Source: Palsa-504 sp963742795 | GTDB taxonomy: Bacteria; Actinomycetota; Actinomycetes; Streptosporangiales; Streptosporangiaceae | DNA: 64,000 nt | Reading direction: 5' to 3' | Assembly (NCBI GenBank): GCA_963742795.1 | Contig: CAVUNL010000026.1 | Location: 434,001-498,000, forward strand | Shown here: piece by piece, positions 8,670 through 16,465 of the stretch | Layout: each line of letters starts with the position of its first letter | Numbering within the stretch: position 1 is the first letter of the stretch | The notes under the pieces: generated by a model | What the model was told of the DNA's origin: nothing | What the model saw: only the letters and a program-made list of their open reading frames with translations | Database searches by the model: none | Program-made: the position numbers and the translations under genes

Positions 8670-10595
8670 TCAGCAGGTGGCGCCACTGATGGTGCGGCAG
8701 AATGGGCAGGCCCGCGCCTTCTCGATTGTGGCATCGCAGAAGAAAGTGGACGTCGCGTGATGATTGGCCACCGCGAACCGAGTACGCGGGCCGCCGCCCA
8801 CACTGAACTCCCAGGGGATCGCCCAGAGGAAGTCCGAAGCACCGCAAATAGAGACCCCCAGTATGCTGTGGGCCGGGCCGAGGAAGGTCTTAATGGTGTC
8901 CACCCCGAGCACCGGCGTCCCGGTTACCGCGTTCCCCGGCCCGCCCGCCACCAGACCGCCGAGCGCGTGTACCCGGCCGGCGTAAATTGACCAGAAACTG
9001 CCCGGCGGGGTCACCACGGCCGCCACAGTGCCCTCGCCGAACATGACTCCCTGGAACGACACGTCTTGCGGTTCGATGAACGGATTGGCCTGGAATCCAG
9101 CGCCGCAGGTACCTGCCGGAGCCCCGAAACCCGGCGCTGTGCCAGGGACTTCGGTCATCCGCACTCCGGTGGGTGTGACGATCGTGATCGCGTGCGTGGA
9201 GATCACCCGGCCCGCGGTGGCGCCTGCGGCGACGCGTAGCTCGAGCACCGCGCCGGCCGCCACGGCCGGGGCGGTGTACGTCGCCGTGCCGGCCGGGGTG
9301 ACTCCGGCCAGCGCCCCGCCGCCCGCGACCAGATGCCATTCCAGCCCTCCCAACGCGGCGGCGCCGGTGACGGGGAATGAGAAGAAATTGAGATCGATGA
9401 TCTCGCCAACGCCGAACCGGGTACTACTGCGCCCGGCAAAGTTGTCCCGGGGAGTGAGGGTACCGATCACGATCGGCAGCGGGATAGGGCCCGCGGACTG
9501 GGACAGCAGTACTACGCGCTGGTTGGGGTCCTGGCTCGCTGAGAACTCAGATGTTTCGCCGTGGGCCAGCACGCTGACCTTTGCCGCCGGGATGCCGAGC
9601 CGTATCAGTTCCGCCTGTGCAGCCTCCGCGCGTTGGCACGACAGGATCCAGTTGCTGGCATCTGTGCCCAACGTGCTGGCGTATCCGTGGACGATGACAT
9701 CGTCCGTGCCACCGCCCGCGACCCACGCGGCGACGAACTTGGTGAGCGCCGCGGTGTGGGCCGGGGTGATGGCGAACCCGCCCACCGGGAACAGCAGATC
9801 CGTGCCGGTCGGGGCGGTGGCGGTGAGATCTGTGGGACAGCCCAGTCCGGGTGGGATCGCCGCCGGGTCTCCGGCCCGCTGGATCACGTCGGCCACAGGC
9901 GCCCCGCCTCCCTGCTGTACGACATGGGTGAGCTCATGCGCCAGGAGTCGTCGGCCAGTTCCGGTCTCCGGCGCGTACTGCCCGGGAGCGAACGCCAGAT
10001 CGGTGCCGACGGTGAACGCTCGCGCGCCCAGCGATTGCGCGACGTCTCCCGCGGTCTTGCCGGTGTGAATGCGGACCGCGCGGAAGTCGTGACCGAAGCG
10101 AGGTTCGAAGTAGGCCCGCACAGACTCCGGCAGGGGTTGCCCTCCTCCCATTGCGGCGATCTGCCTTTGGATCGCGGGCGAGACGTGCTCCTGCGTTGCG
10201 GTCGCGGCGCTGGCGAGAACCGCATCCTGCTCGTCGGCCTCCTCGTCGGTCTGGCCAGCCACCGCCGACCGCTCGCTTCCGGCGCGCACCCGCTGCACGT
10301 ATGAGATCTGATGGCTCGCGAGTGCCGCAGGCGCGTCGTAGTCCTGGCGTCCGGCAACCAGTTCGGCTACCCGGTCCGCTTCCTGCTCATAACGGTCTGC
10401 GGATGGTCCGAGCGCGAACGCTGGCTGGAGCGCGGAGGGGCGCACCGCGAGCCGCGAGAAGAAGTGGTTAGGTACCGCGTGCTTGATCGTTTTGCCCTCG
10501 TCGTGGTCGCAGGTGCCGGGCGGGCACTGGACGCCACCGCAGCGCTGGACGTACCGGAGTCCGGACAGCGTGCTCACCGGCGGCGCACCCGCCAT
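8670..10595 (-). CDS. eCIS cargo protein 2: DUF4157 + OmpA-like + unrelated C-terminus
   Basis: About 641 residues. The first ~365 residues (DUF4157 with HELTH, then the OmpA-like domain) are identical to cargo protein 1. After VVLLSQ the sequence diverges. One ~100-residue beta-rich segment (IGTLTPRDNFAGRSSTRFGV to HAITIVTPTGV) looks Ig-like. A ~170-residue C-terminal region with GVMFGEGTVAAVV and FLWAIPWEFSVGG follows, ending in a Cys-rich tail (ACPFCRTISGATC). I do not recognise that last domain. ATG at 10595 has GGAG six bases upstream. The open frame extends to 10787 but would then overlap the 61-aa gene and lacks coding character. It follows the ATPase and 61-aa genes in the operon, which supports a cargo role. 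Confidence 0.8.
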   Translation of the reverse strand: MAGAPPVSTLSGLRYVQRCGGVQCPPGTCDHDEGKTIKHAVPNHFFSRLAVRPSALQPAFALGPSADRYEQEADRVAELVAGRQDYDAPAALASHQISYVQRVRAGSERSAVAGQTDEEADEQDAVLASAATATQEHVSPAIQRQIAAMGGGQPLPESVRAYFEPRFGHDFRAVRIHTGKTAGDVAQSLGARAFTVGTDLAFAPGQYAPETGTGRRLLAHELTHVVQQGGGAPVADVIQRAGDPAAIPPGLGCPTDLTATAPTGTDLLFPVGGFAITPAHTAALTKFVAAWVAGGGTDDVIVHGYASTLGTDASNWILSCQRAEAAQAELIRLGIPAAKVSVLAHGETSEFSASQDPNQRVVLLSQSAGPIPLPIVIGTLTPRDNFAGRSSTRFGVGEIIDLNFFSFPVTGAAALGGLEWHLVAGGGALAGVTPAGTATYTAPAVAAGAVLELRVAAGATAGRVISTHAITIVTPTGVRMTEVPGTAPGFGAPAGTCGAGFQANPFIEPQDVSFQGVMFGEGTVAAVVTPPGSFWSIYAGRVHALGGLVAGGPGNAVTGTPVLGVDTIKTFLGPAHSILGVSICGASDFLWAIPWEFSVGGGPRTRFAVANHHATSTFFCDATIEKARACPFCRTISGATC

Positions 10596-10629
10596 GACCC
10601 GCTCCGCCGTGGGAATCACCCCGCCACCG
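9500..10629. repeat. 1,130-bp direct repeat, copy B
   Basis: Second copy of the direct repeat at 6778-7907, in the same orientation, encoding the shared N-terminal half of cargo protein 2. Recombination between the copies would delete 2,722 bp and fuse this gene's 5' end to the payload region of cargo gene 1. Confidence 0.95.
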
Positions 10630-10656
10630 GCTCTCCGACTACGGTTACGGCCTGTG

Positions 10657-10842
10657 TCATCGGGCACCTGGTCCGGTCGCCGTTTCGATCGCCGCTGCGA
10701 TCGATTGGTCCACCGCGGCGGCGATCTGCCGGGCTTGAGGCTGGGGAAGCAGACGCAGAACCTGTGCTGACGCCGTCGGAGTCCCATCCCGGCCGCTGCT
10801 GTCGAGGATCAGCTCGTCAATGTAGACGTTTACGTCATCCAC
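10657..10842 (-). CDS. 61-aa eCIS small protein
   Basis: A 61-residue protein (MDDVNVYIDELILD...) that starts 13 bases before the end of the AAA+ ATPase gene and runs in the same direction, so it is probably translationally coupled. The start NVYIDELILD is followed by an Arg/Gln-rich helix (VLRLLPQPQARQIAAAV). From memory, short ORFs with a similar opening follow the ATPase in other actinobacterial eCIS loci, but I cannot check this here. Function is unknown. Confidence 0.6.
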   Translation of the reverse strand: MDDVNVYIDELILDSSGRDGTPTASAQVLRLLPQPQARQIAAAVDQSIAAAIETATGPGAR

Positions 10843-12764
10843 CCGGCGACCTCCGAGTCAGATAGAGCCTTCTCAAGTTTCGCGTATTCGGCACGGGCAG
10901 CCAAGAGGAGGTGCGGCATCCGGACTGGCTGGCCGGCCTCGGCGGCCAGGAACGCGGCGGACAGCGCGATGTTGCGGATCGTGCCGCCGGAGACCCCCAG
11001 GCGGGCCAGCTTCTCCGGGACCAGGCCGTCGGTAGGCAGTTCGGGCGGCAGTATCCGGCGCCAGATCTCGGCCCGGCCGGCGGCGTCGGGAAAGGGGAAC
11101 TGGACCACGAAACGCAGCCGACGCAAGAACGCGCTGTCGATTGCGTCCTTCAGGTTCGTGGTCAAGATGGCCAGGCCGCGGTAGGTCTCCATCCGTTGCA
11201 GGAGGTAGCTCACCTCGATGTTGGCGTACCGATCATGGCTGTCCTTTACCTCGCTGCGCTTGCCGAACAGCGCGTCCGCCTCGTCGAACAACAATACGGC
11301 GCCGCCGCTCTCCGCGGCGTCGAAGATCCGGCGGAGGTTCTTCTCGGTCTCCCCGATGTACTTGCTGACCACGTGGCTGAGGTCCACGCGGTACAGGTCA
11401 AGAGACAGGTCCCGGGCCACCACCTCGGCGGCGAACGTCTTACCGGTCCCGGTCGGCCCAGCGAACAGCGCCGCGACGCCGCTGCCGCGGGAGGTGCGGG
11501 CGCCGAAGCCCCAGTCTTCGAAGACGGTCATCCGGTGCCGAACGTGCCTGGTCATCTCGCGCAGCAGTCGCCCTTGCACGGCGGGCAGCACCAGGTCCTC
11601 CCAGCGGGCCCGGGGGATGATCCGCTGCGCCAGGCCGTCGAGGGCAGGCCGGGCCAGGGACCGGCATGCGTCCCACAGCTGTGGCCCCGCATCGGGATCA
11701 TCGGGCCGGGCCTGCGCGGCGATAGACCTGATATCCGCGGCCCCGAGGGAGAAGTGCCCGGCCAGCCGGTTCGCCCAGCCCGCCAGGGCCGGGCCGGAGG
11801 ACGCCAACGCCGAACGCCAGATATCCCGCAGCTCGGCGGGTTCCGCGGGTGGTATCTCAATCGCCGGAGAGCCAGCGTCCTCCTCGCTCGGCACCTCGCA
11901 GGCGACCGCTACTGGGCCGCTCAGCCGCCGGGTGAACTGCCGCGCGGACTGCCCGGACTCGCTGACCGGATCGTCGATCTCGAGCAGCCAGCAGCGCCCG
12001 GCCAGCACCGACTCCCGTTCGCAGATCCGGGCCAGCAGGTCACGGTCCGCGGCGGCGGCGGGCAGGTCGACGGCACGCAGCACGACCGGCTGCAGGCCGA
12101 TTCCCGCCGACGCCGCCGAAACCATCGCGCGCAGATCCGGGCCATGCCGACCGTACAGCCGGACCCGCCGGCCACCAGGCCGGGACCACAACAGCGCCAA
12201 TTGATCCGCGGCCGCATGCAACGAGGCTGACAACGGGGACGTTGGCTCCAGCGGATCGGCCAGGCACGCGATCCGCGGGTCCAGGTAGTTCAGGCCGGCC
12301 AGCGCGTGCAGCACCCGCTCGTCCACCCGAAGCACGCTCGTGGTCGGGGTCTCCGGGTGAGCCGGTTCCACCAGGTGCCAGCGGCGCAGCGCCGCCGCGG
12401 GCGTGATCGCCGACCAGTGCGGGTCTGGCAGCGTCGCCATGGCCAGGCTGAACGTCGCGTACCGGCGGGCCGGATCGCCGTGGGCGCTGGCGCAGGCGGA
12501 CGCGACCGCGCTGTCGAGTTCCACTCCCGCGCAGAGCAGCAGCGTGTCCCGTTCGAACCCGGACAGGCCGAACCCCTCGGCGATCCCCTGCAGCGCCGGG
12601 GGTGCAGGCATCTGCGCGAGCACCTGGTCGCGGCGGCGCACCCGGTCCGCTACGTCCTCGCTGGTCAGCCGCCCAGCCAGCACAGCCAGCGCCGCGGCCA
12701 GGAACTCCTGGTTCGCCTGCACCCAACCGTCCGCCAAGGTCGGCGCGGCCGCCGCCTGGCTCAT
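10830..12764 (-). CDS. eCIS AAA+ ATPase (Afp15-like)
   Basis: A 644-residue protein with a long divergent N-terminal region and one C-terminal AAA+ module. Walker A is GPTGTGKT (~436-443), Walker B is LLFDEAD (~491-497), and the arginine-finger region is DSAFLRRLRF. This is the ATPase conserved in contractile injection loci (Afp15/Pvc15-like). It is thought to act on assembly or cargo in the cytoplasm of the producer and is not part of the particle. Its ATGA start overlaps the stop of the upstream DUF4255 gene. The N-terminal ~300 residues carry a degenerate second ATPase-like fold (inference). Confidence 0.9.
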   Translation of the reverse strand: MSQAAAAPTLADGWVQANQEFLAAALAVLAGRLTSEDVADRVRRRDQVLAQMPAPPALQGIAEGFGLSGFERDTLLLCAGVELDSAVASACASAHGDPARRYATFSLAMATLPDPHWSAITPAAALRRWHLVEPAHPETPTTSVLRVDERVLHALAGLNYLDPRIACLADPLEPTSPLSASLHAAADQLALLWSRPGGRRVRLYGRHGPDLRAMVSAASAGIGLQPVVLRAVDLPAAAADRDLLARICERESVLAGRCWLLEIDDPVSESGQSARQFTRRLSGPVAVACEVPSEEDAGSPAIEIPPAEPAELRDIWRSALASSGPALAGWANRLAGHFSLGAADIRSIAAQARPDDPDAGPQLWDACRSLARPALDGLAQRIIPRARWEDLVLPAVQGRLLREMTRHVRHRMTVFEDWGFGARTSRGSGVAALFAGPTGTGKTFAAEVVARDLSLDLYRVDLSHVVSKYIGETEKNLRRIFDAAESGGAVLLFDEADALFGKRSEVKDSHDRYANIEVSYLLQRMETYRGLAILTTNLKDAIDSAFLRRLRFVVQFPFPDAAGRAEIWRRILPPELPTDGLVPEKLARLGVSGGTIRNIALSAAFLAAEAGQPVRMPHLLLAARAEYAKLEKALSDSEVAGWMT

Positions 12765-14035
12765 GAGATCACAACCTGAGGTGCGTCGAAGCTGCCGTTC
12801 GGACCGACGGTGAGGGCGCTCTGCGCGCCGTCCACCTGAACCCGCACGAGATACGTGCCTGGCACCACGCCGGTCACCGTGGCGGTGACGCTGCCGGTTG
12901 TCGGCGGGGCGCCCGCGGCGGGCAGCGGGACGGTGAAGACGTACCCGCGCCCGGCCTGACCGGCGGGCGGCTGGCGCTCGTTGAGGAAGAGCAGCACCCG
13001 CTGGGACTGCCCGACCGGCGGCTGGACGGACACCGTCACCTGGGTCGCGCCGGCCGCGCCGGGCGCGGTCGTGACCGTGCCGACCACGGGACGGACCAGC
13101 AGGGGGACGGTCGCGGATTCGGCCCCTGCGCGCTCCTCGGGTGGCGTGCCGACGAGGCGCGGGTGCCGGACCTGCAGGCTGTGTAGTCCGGCCGGCGTCG
13201 CCGCGGGCAGCGGCATCGTGATCCGGGTTCCCGTGACGCCGCCGGGCGGGGCGAGCGTCTCGGTGTCGTCCACGCGGATGCGGGTGAGGTAGGTACCGCG
13301 CAGCCGCTCGCCCTCGATCCGGATCGTCGACCCGGGCACGATGGGGTCGGTCGGCCCGGAATCCGCGATCACCCTGCTCACCGCCGGGATGTTCAGCGCG
13401 GCGGCTTCCACCGCGCGGGTGAGCACCGGCAGCGCGGGCTGCACCGTCAGGTCGGCATCGAGCAGCACCACCGAGGCCTGATAGGTGACCGAGAGCCGGT
13501 ACGGCATCTGAAAAAACGTCGACCAGAGGTTGTAGAGCTCCTGGAGGTTCAGCGGCGACGGAACGAACCGGACCAGCTCCGTCTGGTCAGGCAGGTCGGA
13601 GAACTGCTGCCAGGTGGTCGGGTCGTCGGTGATGGCCGCGGCGATGATGGCCTGCAGCTGCTGCCGGTCCAGGATCGGGTCCGCCACCAGCGCGGTCACC
13701 GCCGCGCCGAGCATCCGCTGCGGCTCAAGCGCGTTCTCGTCACCGGAGAACGTGAGCAGGTAGTGCAGGTCGATGGCCTGCTCCGGGCGATTGAGCACGC
13801 TGCCGTCACTGCGCCGGATCGGCAGCATGTTGCCGGCTAGCGCCGCGTTCGTGGTCACCTGATACAGGAAGATATTGATCCCACGTGCGTCCCCGTCCGC
13901 TGCGGTCAGCATGTCCGGCCGCAGCGTTGTCACCCGGGCGTTCTCCACGCCCCCGGCCGGGACCGCCACCAGCGCCTCGCCGAGGATCCTGCGTAGTGCC
14001 GCGGTGACCATTGCGACGGCCAGGGAGTTGCTCAC
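12761..14035 (-). CDS. DUF4255 / Pvc16-like tail-end protein
   Basis: 424 residues. The N-terminal ~190 match DUF4255 (Pvc16 N-terminal domain): MVTAALRRILGEAL, then INIFLYQVTTNAALAGNMLP and LHYLLTFSGDENALEPQRML. In related particles this protein caps or terminates the sheath-tube tail. The remaining ~230 residues look like two or three IPT/Ig-like beta domains (STIRIEGERLRGTYLTRIRV; QVTVSVQPPVGQSQRVLLFL), an extension common in actinobacterial versions. GTG start, with a four-base overlap with the upstream Pro-rich gene; its own stop overlaps the ATPase start. Confidence 0.85.
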   Translation of the reverse strand: MSNSLAVAMVTAALRRILGEALVAVPAGGVENARVTTLRPDMLTAADGDARGINIFLYQVTTNAALAGNMLPIRRSDGSVLNRPEQAIDLHYLLTFSGDENALEPQRMLGAAVTALVADPILDRQQLQAIIAAAITDDPTTWQQFSDLPDQTELVRFVPSPLNLQELYNLWSTFFQMPYRLSVTYQASVVLLDADLTVQPALPVLTRAVEAAALNIPAVSRVIADSGPTDPIVPGSTIRIEGERLRGTYLTRIRVDDTETLAPPGGVTGTRITMPLPAATPAGLHSLQVRHPRLVGTPPEERAGAESATVPLLVRPVVGTVTTAPGAAGATQVTVSVQPPVGQSQRVLLFLNERQPPAGQAGRGYVFTVPLPAAGAPPTTGSVTATVTGVVPGTYLVRVQVDGAQSALTVGPNGSFDAPQVVIS

Positions 14036-15219
14036 GACGGACCGTTATTTCGCCGCTCGAGGTATTCATCCAGTGACAGCGGCCGCGGACCGGGGGAGCG
14101 GGCCGGTGGCGGCGGAGGCGGCGGCGCAGGCGGCTGCCGCACCTCCACCCGGCCGATCGTCACGTTCACCACGGGTGCCGGGGTGATATCCCGAATGTGC
14201 GCGGGCCGCCGGGCCGCCTCCGGCAGCACGCTGTCGATCGTGCCCGCGAGGGCGAGCAGGCCGGTCGGCGGACTGCCGGTCACGTCGGTCGGGCCGGCCG
14301 CATCCCGCGCATCGGCAACGGCCGGCGGTCCGGCCGGGTCTTCGGTCGCCGAATGGGCGCGAGCCGGCGACCGCGCCGGTTCAGGCGGACCTGCCGCGGC
14401 GGATCGCGCGGCCCCGGCCGGCGCATCTGCGACGTCCCAAGAGGCGGCCAGGACGGGCGGACCGGCGGTCATCGGCGGACCGGTGCGGACCAGCGGGCCG
14501 GTCGGAACCGGTGAGGGTCGGCCGTCCGCGGCGCGGGCCGGGCGGGCCGCCCGGTAGGACGGCGGCCGGGCGGACCGGCTGTGCGCAGCGGTGACTACGG
14601 GTGCCGGGTCGGCCAGGCCCGTCGGCGCCGGCCGGGGCAGCCGGTCCGGCACCGGGGCGGCGCGCGGCGGCGATGGGCGGCGGACGGGAGCAGGGTATCC
14701 CGGCTCCGGCCGGACTGCGGGACGGACCCCGGGGCGGCGCATGGCCGGGCCCGCTGGCCCGGCGGCGGCCGGGAGGTCGGCGCGGGTGTCGGCCGCCGTG
14801 GCCTGGCTCACCGAGCGGACGGCTGGGTCCTTACGCGGCTGGTCATCGGTGGTCCGTTCGGTATCTGGCTCTTTGATACCGAACGGGTCAGCGGTCTGCT
14901 CGTCCCCAGACGGCTCAGGTCCGGCCGCGGTGAGCCGCGCCATCGACGGCGCATGCACCCGTCTGCCGTCGGGCGACGGCTCCGGCGCGGCCCTCGGAAC
15001 CTCCCGCAGTCCCGGCTCCGGGTCGAGGGGAGGCCAGGCCGGGTCGGCCGCGAGGGCTGGCTCTGCCGTCGCGCTGGGCATCGCGTCCCTGCTCTCCGGC
15101 CACACAGTGAGGTCAGCCGGGCCCGCGGTGGCCGGCTCGAACCGTGACCGCGGCCGGGGCCGCAGGACCGGGCCGCCCCCGAACGCACGGACCAGCATGT
15201 GGTCGAGGTATCCAGACAT
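14032..15219 (-). CDS. Pro/Ala-rich eCIS adaptor protein
   Basis: 395 residues, very rich in Pro, Ala, Arg and Asp and probably disordered through the middle. Two ends look constrained: the start MSGYLDHMLVRAFGGGP and the end PVVNVTIGRVEVR, then a PPPPPP stretch and SLDEYLERRN. That bipartite pattern (a short helix, a long linker, a beta strand and a terminal helix) recurs in eCIS operons at this position. A linker or assembly role is inferred. It overlaps both neighbours by 3-4 bases, so expression is coupled. Confidence 0.7.
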   Translation of the reverse strand: MSGYLDHMLVRAFGGGPVLRPRPRSRFEPATAGPADLTVWPESRDAMPSATAEPALAADPAWPPLDPEPGLREVPRAAPEPSPDGRRVHAPSMARLTAAGPEPSGDEQTADPFGIKEPDTERTTDDQPRKDPAVRSVSQATAADTRADLPAAAGPAGPAMRRPGVRPAVRPEPGYPAPVRRPSPPRAAPVPDRLPRPAPTGLADPAPVVTAAHSRSARPPSYRAARPARAADGRPSPVPTGPLVRTGPPMTAGPPVLAASWDVADAPAGAARSAAAGPPEPARSPARAHSATEDPAGPPAVADARDAAGPTDVTGSPPTGLLALAGTIDSVLPEAARRPAHIRDITPAPVVNVTIGRVEVRQPPAPPPPPPPARSPGPRPLSLDEYLERRNNGPS

Positions 15220-15923
15220 CAGCCGGCCAGATCTAGGTACATCGCCCGCCGCCGCGGGCTAAGGTCCAGCACGTCCGGCTCCGTCCAGCCGTAGCTCGTG
15301 GCGAGCGCGTGCACGTCCCGCATCAGCGTGAAGGCCTGCGCCTCGATTTCCGCCCAGAGCAACGCGGGCACGTCCAGCGGCACCGAGGAATCCAGCCCGC
15401 AGGCAGGGCAGCGCACCAGCAAGTCGATGGCACCGGCAGGTGCTGCCCGCTCCATCGCGATCTCGACGGCCGTCTCCGTCTCCGCCCCCGGCGTCGCATC
15501 CGGCTCAAAACCGAGGCAGGCCGAGAGCAGAGCGGCACGCGCCCGATCGGGCGGCCAACCGCCCAGCGCGATCAGGTCTGCCGTGGTCGGCAGGCGAAAA
15601 GGAACCTCGGCGCCGTCTACCAGCACGCTCAGCCGCTCGCCCGGCTCGTGCACGGGAAGGGCGGCCACCGCCGCCACGTTGACCGGCACCTCGAGCACCG
15701 ACCCGCACCCTGGGCAGTCTGCGCAGGCCGGGGTCTGGTCGCCGGCCACCAGCCGGAACAGCCGGGCGAGCAGCACGTCCCGGGTTCCGACGTCGATCGT
15801 CGCGGCCTCCGCGGTCGGCCTGCCACGGCTCGCGGCCAGCAGGGTCACCGCCCGCCGCACCGGGTCTTGCGTACTACCGGCCTCCCAGAGCGTAAGCAGC
15901 TCGCGGGATCCCAGTTCACGCAT
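15219..15923 (-). CDS. Zinc-ribbon baseplate-like protein of the eCIS
   Basis: 234 residues. Cys67, Cys70 and Cys73 (CADCPGC) and Cys172/Cys175 (CPAC) form two CxxC knuckles about 100 residues apart, as expected for a structural zinc ribbon. The middle, with PFRLPTTADLIAL, resembles the T4-type baseplate/hub assembly proteins annotated next to tube genes. It sits between tube and Pro-rich genes in the operon, 3 bases after the tube stop. Probably a structural or assembly component. Confidence 0.65.
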   Translation of the reverse strand: MRELGSRELLTLWEAGSTQDPVRRAVTLLAASRGRPTAEAATIDVGTRDVLLARLFRLVAGDQTPACADCPGCGSVLEVPVNVAAVAALPVHEPGERLSVLVDGAEVPFRLPTTADLIALGGWPPDRARAALLSACLGFEPDATPGAETETAVEIAMERAAPAGAIDLLVRCPACGLDSSVPLDVPALLWAEIEAQAFTLMRDVHALATSYGWTEPDVLDLSPRRRAMYLDLAG

Positions 15924-15926
15924 GGT

Positions 15927-16454
15927 CTACGCTCCCGGAACGGTAAAGCTGGTCTCCTTCGGCTCCGGGACGCTGTAGTCCCGCTCCCAGCCCTCGTTCT
16001 CCAGCTTGATGTGCTGGATCGCCACGGCGTTGGCGTTGCCGTCGAGGTCCGGCAGCGACTGCCATTCCGACACCCAGCAGCGGTACACCTTGTAGCTGAT
16101 GGCGAGTTGGCCAGCCTCGTTATAGAGCTCGATGATCATGTCCTTGCGGAAATCCAGCAGAGACACCTCCGAGCCCAGGCCGGCACCGTAGTTCCAGACC
16201 TTGTTCGCCCACTGCTCGAAGGCCACGTCGTGGGTGACGCCGCGTTCCAGGGTGATCGCGTCGTACTCGGTCCGCCCGGGCGACTTCCGGCTGCTGCTCG
16301 GGTCGCCGCCTTCCCGGTGCTTGACCACCTCAGTGGAGCGCTTGAGCACGCCCACCTTGCTGACCCCGGCCACGTAGCGGCCGTCCCACTTCACCCGGAA
16401 CTTGAAGTTCTTGTAGGGGTCGAACCGCGTCGGGTTGACGCTGAACTGGGCCAT
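15927..16454 (-). CDS. Contractile tail tube protein (gp19-like)
   Basis: 175 residues: MAQFSVNPTRFDPYKNFKFR, then VAGVSKVGVLKRSTEVVKHREGG and TLERGVTHDVAFEQW. This is the gp19/Hcp-type tube fold family that stacks as hexamers to form the inner tube. ATG at 16454 has AGGAG spaced 7-8 bases upstream. The open frame extends upstream, but that part overlaps the sheath gene and has no homology. It directly follows the sheath gene. Only one tube paralogue is in the window; eCIS usually have two or three, so others probably lie to the left. Confidence 0.9.
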   Translation of the reverse strand: MAQFSVNPTRFDPYKNFKFRVKWDGRYVAGVSKVGVLKRSTEVVKHREGGDPSSSRKSPGRTEYDAITLERGVTHDVAFEQWANKVWNYGAGLGSEVSLLDFRKDMIIELYNEAGQLAISYKVYRCWVSEWQSLPDLDGNANAVAIQHIKLENEGWERDYSVPEPKETSFTVPGA

Positions 16455-16465
16455 GTCGCTCGCTC

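Noticed and set aside
6839..10304. Two identical 247-residue plus-strand frames opposite the cargo genes
   Set aside because: They are antisense reflections of the repeated DUF4157-OmpA segment, with Arg/Ala/Pro composition typical of shadow frames in GC-rich DNA.
10596..10787. Extension of the cargo 2 frame upstream to 10787
   Set aside because: It would overlap the 61-aa gene, has no homology and is not shared with cargo 1; a good ribosome-binding site marks the ATG at 10595.
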